Part shown: in pieces, positions 6,272 to 13,350 of the stretch
How positions within the stretch are numbered: position 1 is the stretch's first letter
Layout: every line of letters starts with the position of its first letter
NCBI GenBank assembly: GCA_936943315.1
Contig: CAKZJM010000418.1
Location: 1 to 15,969, forward strand
Source of the DNA: an uncultured Methylophilus sp.
GTDB lineage: Bacteria; Pseudomonadota; Gammaproteobacteria; Burkholderiales; Methylophilaceae
Length of the DNA: 15,969 bases
Direction of reading: 5' to 3'
Notes under the pieces: generated by a model
What the model was told of the DNA's origin: nothing
The model's input: the letters and a program-made list of their open reading frames with translations, nothing else
Database searches by the model: none
Made by a program: the position numbers and the translations under genes

Positions 6272-7474
6272 ATGTCATTTCCCAGGCAATTCCCCAAAAA
6301 AAGAGTAAAGCGACCAATACAGTGCTGGCTTACGCTTGTACTAAGTACGATGCCATGTATTGGGCTAGCTGATGAGTTCGATACTCTGCAATTTTATGCT
6401 TCTGTGAACAGGGCTTATGATGACAACTTGTTCCGGGTAAGAAATAATCAACGGTCCGATCAGATTACCACTTCAACGGCGGGCGTGAAGCTGGATAAAA
6501 CTTATTCGTTGCAACGCTTCATTGTGGATGTTTCTTACGTAGATTATAAATATCAAACATCTGACTTTCTTGATTTTGATACGGTGAATTATGATGCAAA
6601 ATGGTTGTGGTCACTCACGCCATCATTGACGGGGACGCTTTCCACCAGTCGAAACAGGACATTAAATGGTTTTAATGACTTTCGTCTATTTACCCAGAAC
6701 ATTAGAACAGTAGATGTAGAACAATTTAAGGCTGAATACTCCCCCTATAAAGTCTGGGCGCTTATTGCCGGGCTTACACAGACTGATGTGCAAAATAGCC
6801 AGACTTTTAACGCTATCGCGCAATATACTGCCACTGCTTTTGATTATGGTGCTCGCTATAACTATGCTTCAGGCAGTACTTTAACCTTTTTGGGTCATAA
6901 ACGAGATGGTCAATTTCAGCGACAACTGAATTTTGGATCTTTGTTTGACAATGGATTTACTGAAGATGAGCTTGAACTGGATTTTGCTTTAAAGCCAACG
7001 GGTAAAAGCAATTTAAGTAGTAAGTTGGCCTACATATCAAGGGAGTATGATAACTTTACAGTCAGAGATTATGACGCGTGGATCGGTTACATTCGGTATG
7101 ACCTTTTGTTAACAGGCAAAATTAAGGCAAACCTGGATCTTTCCAGGACCGCCAGTCCGTTTGAGACTGACTACAGTACATATACTTTAACGGATGCTGC
7201 TAACTTAGGCTTGACTTACCTTTTCTCTGAGAAAATTTCTTTTATGTTAAGTGGCAGATTAGCGCAAAGAGATTTTCGACAAGCCGTGAAAGCTGGCCAA
7301 GCCTCACGATCGGATGATGAACAAAGTATTTCAGGCTCTGTTTCTTGGCGGCCAATCAAAAGCATCGGTTTTACACTAAGCTCAATAAAATCCAATCGTA
7401 GATCCAACTCTGCCTACAGAGACTTTGAGTATGATGACCTCACTACTAGCGTCATGATTGACCTGAAAATTTGA
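6272..7474 (+). CDS. epsL: EpsL-like outer-membrane beta-barrel protein of exopolysaccharide operon
   Basis: The protein is about 400 residues long. A basic N-terminus (FPKKRVKRP) precedes a hydrophobic stretch and a likely signal-peptidase site after GLA, just before DEFDTLQFY. The mature part alternates polar and hydrophobic residues in many short amphipathic strands rich in Tyr, Phe, Thr and Asn, and opens with a NRAYDDNLFR segment typical of the EpsL family found in exosortase-linked eps operons. It is therefore probably an outer-membrane beta-barrel that helps release or assemble the polymer; its biochemical role is not established. The C-terminus (SVMIDLKI) is strand-like but lacks the usual terminal Phe/Tyr. 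I chose ATG 6272 over the in-frame TTG at 6260 because it gives a normal signal peptide. It is the first gene of the rightward operon. Confidence 0.82.
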   Translation: MSFPRQFPKKRVKRPIQCWLTLVLSTMPCIGLADEFDTLQFYASVNRAYDDNLFRVRNNQRSDQITTSTAGVKLDKTYSLQRFIVDVSYVDYKYQTSDFLDFDTVNYDAKWLWSLTPSLTGTLSTSRNRTLNGFNDFRLFTQNIRTVDVEQFKAEYSPYKVWALIAGLTQTDVQNSQTFNAIAQYTATAFDYGARYNYASGSTLTFLGHKRDGQFQRQLNFGSLFDNGFTEDELELDFALKPTGKSNLSSKLAYISREYDNFTVRDYDAWIGYIRYDLLLTGKIKANLDLSRTASPFETDYSTYTLTDAANLGLTYLFSEKISFMLSGRLAQRDFRQAVKAGQASRSDDEQSISGSVSWRPIKSIGFTLSSIKSNRRSNSAYRDFEYDDLTTSVMIDLKI

Positions 7475-7508
7475 TGTTGTGGCTGGACTTTCATTTTAGG
7501 ACAAGTTA

Positions 7509-8327
7509 ATGGGGCGTTTTAATAGTCTAATCATCATTACATGCATGTTGATGGGATGTAATAATTCATCCAATATAAGCGGAACGCAAGTGTTGGCGAC
7601 GGTCAACGGGGACCCAATAACGCAAAGTCAAATACACACGGAGTTACTTAAGAATAATTCAGGCGTAAATACTGAGGAAACAGAAAAACAAATACTGGAT
7701 ACGCTTATTGACAGGCAATTGTTACTTCAAGAAGCTTTGAAACTCAATTTGGATCGAGTGCCGGAAGTCATCGGGGCGATTGAATCTTCAAAAGCTCAAA
7801 TTTATGCCCAAGCTTATCTTTCTCAAAAGCTTGCAAGGATTAATCCTTCAGAAACAGAAGTCACTGATTTTATTAAAACGCATCCGGAACTCTTTGAACA
7901 TCGAAAATTATTTAAAACGGTTGATGTTATTTTTGCTAATGATTCAACTCATTTCGATGTCAATGTGATGGAGCACGAAATTACTACTCTGCAAGCCTTG
8001 CAAGCTGAACTTGAGGCTAGAAAAGTTGTATATGAAACAAATAACAGCCAGTTTTTAACTGACCGGTTGCCTATGCAAGTCTTGAAAAAAATCACTCATA
8101 TGGCGCAAGGTGACTTATTATTTATACATACTGGCAATACAATTGTTGTAAAAGCTATTCAAAGTGTGAACGATGTGCCGATGCCCGAGCAGATGTCACA
8201 TTCAGTCGCTAGGCAGCTATTAGACCAGCAAAAAAAGCAGAATTTTATTAAGAGTGAGATTGCCAGATTAAGAAGATTATCGACTATTCGTATAAACGAT
8301 GGCAAATCTGTCACGCAATTACAGTAG
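7509..8327 (+). CDS. epsD: EpsD-family lipoprotein with SurA-like peptidyl-prolyl isomerase fold
   Basis: The 272-residue product begins with a short lipoprotein signal whose lipobox LMGC puts the lipidated cysteine at residue 17, so it should be membrane-anchored in the periplasm. Soon after comes VLATVNGDPITQSQIHTELL, the N-terminal chaperone element of SurA/parvulin proteins. A helical region and a short C-terminal rotamase-like part follow. The parvulin core is poorly conserved by eye, so chaperone activity may matter more than isomerase activity. EpsD proteins accompany exosortase-type eps operons and may help fold EpsL or EpsE. An AGGA ribosome-binding sequence precedes ATG 7509. Base composition is clearly AT-rich, like epsL. 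Family placement is reasonably secure, while function is inferred. Confidence 0.82.
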   Translation: MGRFNSLIIITCMLMGCNNSSNISGTQVLATVNGDPITQSQIHTELLKNNSGVNTEETEKQILDTLIDRQLLLQEALKLNLDRVPEVIGAIESSKAQIYAQAYLSQKLARINPSETEVTDFIKTHPELFEHRKLFKTVDVIFANDSTHFDVNVMEHEITTLQALQAELEARKVVYETNNSQFLTDRLPMQVLKKITHMAQGDLLFIHTGNTIVVKAIQSVNDVPMPEQMSHSVARQLLDQQKKQNFIKSEIARLRRLSTIRINDGKSVTQLQ

Positions 8328-8336
8328 GATAATTTT

Positions 8337-8355
8337 TTAGATTCAATTAATCTAA
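8337..8355 (+). other. AT-rich hairpin in the epsD-epsE gap
   Basis: TTAGATT (8337-8343) and AATCTAA (8349-8355) form a perfect 7-bp inverted repeat with a CAATT loop, starting nine bases after the epsD stop. No T-run follows, so it is not a convincing terminator. It could stabilise an mRNA end after processing, or be an operator. The whole 84-bp gap is the longest between epsL and xrtB. Confidence 0.4.
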
Positions 8356-8411
8356 GCAAGCTGCAGTAATAAAAAATCTTTAATTCAAATGACGAAAAGA
8401 GTTAATCGCTT

Positions 8412-9440
8412 ATGACAAAGTTTTTAAAAGCTATAACGGCAGGACTGATACTTCTAGTCAGTTCATTAGCCCATGCGGACTATACCTTGGGTGCTGGTGA
8501 TTATGTCAGAGTAACGGTTTATGGAGACTCTGAGTTGATGCGGGAAACGCGCGTTTCTGAAGATGGTGTCTTGACCATGCCTTTGATTGGAGAAGTGAGA
8601 GTAGGTGGTCTGACAACAATTGAGAGTGAGAAGCGTATTGCCGAACAACTCAAAAAAGGCGGGTTCATTGCTAACCCTCAGGTATCTGTCTTAGTGCTGG
8701 AGTTTATGAGTAAGTCTGTTTCCGTCTTGGGTGGCGTGCTCAAACCAGGCCGTTATGCAGTCACCAGACCTACAGATATCAAAGATATATTGGCTGAAGC
8801 AGGTGGTTTGACGAGTGAGGCCTCTGAAATTGTGACTGTCGTACGTGGTGACAAGCGCAGCGAATATGATTTGAACGAGGTGATTGAGAGACGTAACCTG
8901 AATGATCAGGATATTCGTTTGACGGGTAGTGAAACCATCTACGTCAGTGTACGAGATGTTGCCGTGACAGGGCAGGTTTTACGTCCTGGAAAATATGGCA
9001 TTCAGGGCGGTACCCGCAAGATTAGTGATTTCGTTGCACTTGCTGGTGGCTCTACCGAATTGGCAGGCGAGACTTTGTATTTTACGACGCAACGCTCAGG
9101 GACTGCCGTTACACAAGAAATCAATATTGATGAGTTGTTTAGATCCCCTGCGAGCCAATTAAACAAAGAGTTGTTACCAGGCGATGTGATTTACGTTCCT
9201 AAAGCACCACAAGTGTATGTGTATGGCGAAGTTCAGCGTCCAGGCATGTATAAAATCGATAAAAATATGACTGTCATGCAGGCAATTGCTAAGTCTGGTG
9301 GATTAACTGTCCGCGGTACCCAGCGTTCAGTGAAGTTGCACAGAAAAAATGCCGAGGGCTCCATCGTTAAACAAACTCCCGATCTGAACGGCACCTTGCA
9401 AGACGAAGATGTGTTGTTTATTGAGGAAAGTCTGCTGTAA
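8412..9440 (+). CDS. epsE: Wza-like polysaccharide export protein with three SLBB domains
   Basis: EpsE is the periplasmic/outer-membrane exporter that carries the polymer out of the cell. The 342-residue protein has a signal peptide cut after SLAHA (residue 22), a Poly_export domain from about 23 to 100 starting YTLGAGDYVRVTVYG, then three soluble-ligand-binding beta-grasp (SLBB) repeats. Each SLBB opens with the same pattern: VLGGVLKPGRY near 105, VTGQVLRPGKY near 185 and VYGEVQRPGMY near 268. There is no lipobox cysteine, unlike E. coli Wza, and no obvious C-terminal amphipathic outer-membrane helix. How the pore forms is therefore uncertain; EpsL may supply the barrel. It is followed by epsF after 15 bp. 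Its start lacks a strong Shine-Dalgarno (AAAAGAG, 11 bp away). Confidence 0.93.
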   Translation: MTKFLKAITAGLILLVSSLAHADYTLGAGDYVRVTVYGDSELMRETRVSEDGVLTMPLIGEVRVGGLTTIESEKRIAEQLKKGGFIANPQVSVLVLEFMSKSVSVLGGVLKPGRYAVTRPTDIKDILAEAGGLTSEASEIVTVVRGDKRSEYDLNEVIERRNLNDQDIRLTGSETIYVSVRDVAVTGQVLRPGKYGIQGGTRKISDFVALAGGSTELAGETLYFTTQRSGTAVTQEINIDELFRSPASQLNKELLPGDVIYVPKAPQVYVYGEVQRPGMYKIDKNMTVMQAIAKSGGLTVRGTQRSVKLHRKNAEGSIVKQTPDLNGTLQDEDVLFIEESLL

Positions 9441-9455
9441 TTTTAAGGGTTGTTT

Positions 9456-10805
9456 ATGAATTTTACTCAGTTAGTGCTCATTTTAAGAGCCCGATATAAA
9501 ATGATTTTGTTGGTAGCTGTGATCACATTGCTTACAGCGAGTGTGATCAGTTTGTTGTTTCCTAAAAGCTACAAAGCAGCTACGACAGTTATTTTGAATT
9601 ACAAGGGCGTTGATCCTGTCACAGGTATGGCCATGCCGGCACAACTGATGCCAGGCTATATGGCGACACAGGTTGATATCATCCAGAGTAAAAATGTGAC
9701 CTTGGACGTCATCAAGCGTTTACATTTAGCAGAGGTGAAATCGTTACAGGAGCAATTTGCTCAGGCAACTGAAGGAAAACAAGCCGATATTAATGATTGG
9801 TTAGCGGATTTGTTGCAGCAAAAACTGACAATCTTGCCGTCTAAAGAAAGTAGTGTGATCAGTATTGGTTATAAAGGTGTTGATCCAAACTTTGCAGCTA
9901 CTATGGCTAATGCGTTTGCCGAGTCTTATATCAATTTAAGTTTAAAGTTAAAAATTGACCCGGCAATTAAAGCGTCCCAATACTTGTCCGAGCAAACAAA
10001 AGTATTACGTGAAAACCTGCAAAAGGCCCAAGACAGATTGGCTGAATATCAACAAAAGCATGGTTTGACCAGCGTACAAGAGACTTTTGACGTTGAAAGC
10101 TCTAAACTTAGGGATTTATCTTCACAATACAGCATGGCCCAGTCTCAATCGATTGAGGCCAATTCACGCCGTAATGATGCTTCAAAAAACATGAGCGACT
10201 CTCCTGATGTAGCCTTAAATCCTGTTATTCAGAATATGCGCATCAGCTTGGTTAACGCAGAGTCTAAGCTTGCCGAAATGGGCCAGCGTTACAGTAAAAA
10301 TCATCCTCTTTACATCGCAGCCGAAGCTGAAGTCAACAAAATTAAGAGTCAGTTAAATACTGAAGTTGATCGTACCGTGGTGAGCTTGGGTAACAGTGCC
10401 AACATTAACTCACAACGATTGAATGATTTGAAGTTCCAACTCGAGAAACAAAAGCAGAAAGTGCTTGATTTGAACAGATTTAGATCAGACCTCTCTATTC
10501 TTGAGAAAGAAGTGCAAATTGCTCAGAATGCCCTTGAGTCGGTCAATAACCGCTTTAGCCAAACTGCTCTAGAAGGTCAATCCAATCAGGGTGATATTTC
10601 AATTTTGGAAAAAGCCGTTGCGCCATTAGAACCTAGCAACCCTAGCTTGCTTCTGATTGCCCCATTTTCGCTCATCATTGGTGCTTTACTTGGCTGCCTG
10701 TTCGCAATGCTTGCAGAAATGCTTGATCGCCGCGTCCGCAGCAAGGATGACATTCTGGCATTAGGTGAAATTCCTGTATTTGAATATAGCCTAAAATCAG
10801 TTTAG
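9456..10805 (+). CDS. epsF: Wzz/GumC-like chain-length determinant protein EpsF
   Basis: EpsF is an inner-membrane polysaccharide co-polymerase that regulates chain length together with its kinase partner. The 449-residue product has an N-terminal membrane segment (MILLVAVITLLTASVISLLF, about residues 14-33), a long periplasmic coiled-coil-rich domain from about 40 to 385 with the Wzz-like ATQVDIIQSKNVTLDVI block, and a C-terminal membrane segment around residues 395-423. A short basic cytoplasmic tail ends the protein. No kinase domain is fused, so the partner must be the separate EpsG downstream. ATG 9456 is preferred over an in-frame TTG at 9450 because AAGGG (9445-9449) is spaced properly only from the ATG. 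The gap of about 52 bp to epsG contains no obvious signal. Confidence 0.94.
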   Translation: MNFTQLVLILRARYKMILLVAVITLLTASVISLLFPKSYKAATTVILNYKGVDPVTGMAMPAQLMPGYMATQVDIIQSKNVTLDVIKRLHLAEVKSLQEQFAQATEGKQADINDWLADLLQQKLTILPSKESSVISIGYKGVDPNFAATMANAFAESYINLSLKLKIDPAIKASQYLSEQTKVLRENLQKAQDRLAEYQQKHGLTSVQETFDVESSKLRDLSSQYSMAQSQSIEANSRRNDASKNMSDSPDVALNPVIQNMRISLVNAESKLAEMGQRYSKNHPLYIAAEAEVNKIKSQLNTEVDRTVVSLGNSANINSQRLNDLKFQLEKQKQKVLDLNRFRSDLSILEKEVQIAQNALESVNNRFSQTALEGQSNQGDISILEKAVAPLEPSNPSLLLIAPFSLIIGALLGCLFAMLAEMLDRRVRSKDDILALGEIPVFEYSLKSV

Positions 10806-10857
10806 TTCTAAAGCAGCACTCTTTATAAAACAATTTATCAGGCAAAAGTGATTGCGT

Positions 10858-11727
10858 ATGAACATTATTGAATCAGATAAAAAAACGCCAATGAAAACAG
10901 TTTCCGCTAGCATCGGGCATCTCTTGCTTGATATGGGGAAAATCACGGAAAAAGACGCCGAGCGTATTCTCAAATTCCAGAAAGAAAAATCAATGCGGTT
11001 CGGTGAAGCCGCCATTGCGCTCGGTTTTGTTTCTATTGAAGACATTAATCAGGCATTGTCATATCAATTTGATTACCCGTATATCTCTCCTGACAAGTCT
11101 ACATTCAATCTCAGTTTAATTTCAGCGTTTGACCCATTCTCTAAGCAAGTTGAGTCACTACGGTCTTTGAGAACGCAATTGATATTGCGCTGGTTTGAAA
11201 GAGGCTTCAAAACGATTGCAGTATCTTCCGCAAAAGAGGCTGATGATGCAAATCTGTTAGCCGCTAATCTGGCGATCGTGTTCTCTCAGTTGGGAGAACG
11301 TACCCTGTTGATTGATGCCAATCTGCGTAATCCATCTCAGCATAAATTATTTAAATTAAATAATCACCATGGTTTGTCCGACATTCTCGTCGGCAGGGCA
11401 TCTAATGATGTCGTAGTGAGAATTCCTTCGTTATTGAATTTGAGCATTTTGACTGCAGGCGCGATGCCACCCAATCCGCAAGAATTGTTGAATAAAGATG
11501 CTCTCAACGATTTGCTTGGCGTTTTTGCTGAGCATTATGATGTGATCATTATTGATACGTCACCATTACTAGAGTCATCAGATGCGCAAATTGTCGCCAA
11601 GAAAGTGGGTGGTGTACTCATTTCTACGCTGCAAAACAAAACTACGCTGAGGGACACACAAGAGGCTTATGAGGCCTGCCGTAGTCTTGGAATTGATGTT
11701 CAAATTGCATTGAACACTCACGCATGA
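10858..11727 (+). CDS. epsG: EpsG-type BY-kinase-like protein with N-terminal MshEN domain and degenerate ATP site
   Basis: EpsG would be the cytoplasmic partner of EpsF in chain-length control. The 289-residue protein has two parts. Residues 18-70 hold two 24-residue MshEN-type motifs (18-41 and 47-70) separated by five residues, the arrangement used for c-di-GMP binding in MshE-type ATPases. Residues about 95-289 resemble a bacterial tyrosine kinase domain: ESLRSLRTQL, AANLAIVFSQLGERTLLIDA, NPQELL, and a Walker B-like DVIIID at 228-233. The Walker A site is badly altered: SSAKEADDANLL (123-134) replaces the usual SS..GEGKST-type loop, with no G-K-S/T. The Walker A' Asp is Asn155, and no tyrosine cluster ends the protein. 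Related EpsG proteins often have a variant P-loop, but this one looks more degraded. It may bind without phosphorylating. The stop overlaps xrtB (ATGA). Confidence 0.88.
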   Translation: MNIIESDKKTPMKTVSASIGHLLLDMGKITEKDAERILKFQKEKSMRFGEAAIALGFVSIEDINQALSYQFDYPYISPDKSTFNLSLISAFDPFSKQVESLRSLRTQLILRWFERGFKTIAVSSAKEADDANLLAANLAIVFSQLGERTLLIDANLRNPSQHKLFKLNNHHGLSDILVGRASNDVVVRIPSLLNLSILTAGAMPPNPQELLNKDALNDLLGVFAEHYDVIIIDTSPLLESSDAQIVAKKVGGVLISTLQNKTTLRDTQEAYEACRSLGIDVQIALNTHA

Positions 11728-12620
11728 CCATTACTACCATTGCCACACCCTCAGCACCAAACCATAAACTGATCAGCTACCTAGCTGTTTTGGTCTCTAT
11801 ATTGGTGTTGTATGTACCAGTATTTCATGATCTTTTTGTCACAGTCTGGAATACGGATACCCAATCTCATGGACCGATTGTGCTTGGGATTGGGATATGG
11901 TTCTTTTATTTCAAGACAAAACAGATCCTTCAAAAACCGCAAACATTCAACTCAGCCCCTTTACTGGGATGGCCACTGATTTTATTGGGTGGCGCTTTAT
12001 ATCTGGTTGGTTATTCACAAAGCGTTTATATCGTTTCCATTCTGTCGCTGGTGTTTGTGCTATGTGGCGTAATTTGTATTATTTTTGGTACGAGAATCGC
12101 ACTTAAATATTGGTTTGCACTATTTTTCTTTGTTTTCCTGATCCCTTGGCCTGCCTCTGTGATCGACACCCTGACTCAGCCAATGAAAATTGCGGTGTCA
12201 TATGCTGCGGATCATTTGCTATATGCACTCGACTATCCTATTGCGAGATCTGGCGTTATTCTCCAAATTGGTCAATATAAATTACTGGTCGCTGATGCAT
12301 GCGCCGGGTTGAACTCGTTATTTACACTCGAGGCGATTGGCTTACTCTATATTAATGTCATTAATCACCAGGCATTTTGGCGCAACGTTTTACTTGCTGT
12401 ATTAATTGTCCCAGTTTCATTTTTTTCAAATGTGTTGAGAGTTTGTACGTTGGCCTTAATTACATTCCACATGGGCGATGAGGCTGGACAAGGTTTCTTG
12501 CATAACTTCTCAGGGATGGTGCTTTTCCTTACCGCACTGATATTAATTATTGTGATTGACTCACTCATTCAAAAAATTGCCGAAAAATTCCGACTTAAAA
12601 GTTTACTGAGCCAAGATTAG
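11724..12620 (+). CDS. xrtB: Exosortase B (EpsH-like, PEP-CTERM-sorting membrane peptidase)
   Basis: Exosortases are integral membrane cysteine transpeptidases thought to cut and sort PEP-CTERM proteins; in eps operons this one is called EpsH. The 298-residue protein has about eight hydrophobic segments. The expected catalytic residues are all present: Cys193 in ADACAGLNSLF, Arg239 in SNVLRV and His260 in FLHNFSG. The aromatic-rich entry segment FALFFFVFLIPWP (about residues 132-144) is also typical. Translation starts in the ATGA overlapping epsG, so it is probably coupled. EpsI follows after 8 bp, the standard exosortase/EpsI pairing. No PEP-CTERM protein is encoded in this window, so substrates must lie elsewhere. 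The assignment to the B subtype rests on the eps operon context. Confidence 0.92.
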   Translation: MTITTIATPSAPNHKLISYLAVLVSILVLYVPVFHDLFVTVWNTDTQSHGPIVLGIGIWFFYFKTKQILQKPQTFNSAPLLGWPLILLGGALYLVGYSQSVYIVSILSLVFVLCGVICIIFGTRIALKYWFALFFFVFLIPWPASVIDTLTQPMKIAVSYAADHLLYALDYPIARSGVILQIGQYKLLVADACAGLNSLFTLEAIGLLYINVINHQAFWRNVLLAVLIVPVSFFSNVLRVCTLALITFHMGDEAGQGFLHNFSGMVLFLTALILIIVIDSLIQKIAEKFRLKSLLSQD

Positions 12621-12628
12621 TCCCCGTT

Positions 12629-13345
12629 ATGAAAGAATTATTCCTGAAACTCCCTGAGATCAGAATTAAAACCGGGGTACAACTCTTAATCATCAGTATT
12701 ATATTCTTGGGATTGGCCATAGTACTTAAGCCGCACCTTCACTATGCAACGGCCGATAGCGATTTTGAACGGTCAATTCCCAGAACTTTTGGCGACTGGA
12801 GTGAGATTCAGCAGTCCACACCACAAGTGAGTGTCGTGAGTGACGAACGTAGTCTGGTTGAACAACTATATGATGATACCTTGATGCGGACTTACGTTGA
12901 TAAAGAGGGACATCAGATTATGGTGGCTTTGGCCTATGCCAAAGAACAGCGTCAGGACGTGAAGATACATCAACCTGATATTTGTTACCCAGCGCAGGGG
13001 TATCAAATGCAAAAAACTGAGACCGTCTCTTTTGATACCCTTCGGAGTACACATCCAGTGATAGGGAAGCGTCAGTTATATTATGGCCAAAATCACCTAG
13101 AGGCTGTGAGCTATTGGATTAGGGTAGGAGACCGAACCATGACCTCTGGCCTGCAAATGAGGCTCAAGATTATTGCTGATGGGTTGTTTAGTAACAGATT
13201 GGATGATGGTATTCTGGTGCGAGTATCATCCGCTATTCAAGATGAGTCCAAAGCAACACAAGCTTATCAATTACAAGAAAAATTCCTGACGGAGTTTGTG
13301 GAGAGTGTAGAAAGCAACTTTCCAGGATTACTCATTCCGAAATAA
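12629..13345 (+). CDS. epsI: EpsI-family exosortase-associated protein
   Basis: The 238-residue protein has one N-terminal membrane anchor (VQLLIISIIFLGLAIVL, about residues 17-33) and a domain that is probably periplasmic. The family hallmark H-x-P-x-x-C-Y-P is visible with His114, Pro116, Cys119 and Pro121, followed by AQGY. An YYGQN segment and an SYWIRVGDRT segment match the later conserved region. EpsI is found with exosortases of several subtypes, sometimes fused to them; its biochemical role is unknown, but the conserved Cys/His suggests a role in the sorting reaction or substrate handling. It starts eight bases after xrtB without a clear Shine-Dalgarno, so it probably relies on coupling. 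The flippase gene follows after only five bases. Confidence 0.92.
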   Translation: MKELFLKLPEIRIKTGVQLLIISIIFLGLAIVLKPHLHYATADSDFERSIPRTFGDWSEIQQSTPQVSVVSDERSLVEQLYDDTLMRTYVDKEGHQIMVALAYAKEQRQDVKIHQPDICYPAQGYQMQKTETVSFDTLRSTHPVIGKRQLYYGQNHLEAVSYWIRVGDRTMTSGLQMRLKIIADGLFSNRLDDGILVRVSSAIQDESKATQAYQLQEKFLTEFVESVESNFPGLLIPK

Positions 13346-13350
13346 GAGCC

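Noticed and set aside
10858..11727. epsG as a frameshifted pseudogene
   Set aside because: Although the ATP site is degenerate, the frame is uninterrupted, flanking conserved blocks are intact and the stop overlaps xrtB in a coupled ATGA, so a functional altered protein is more likely.
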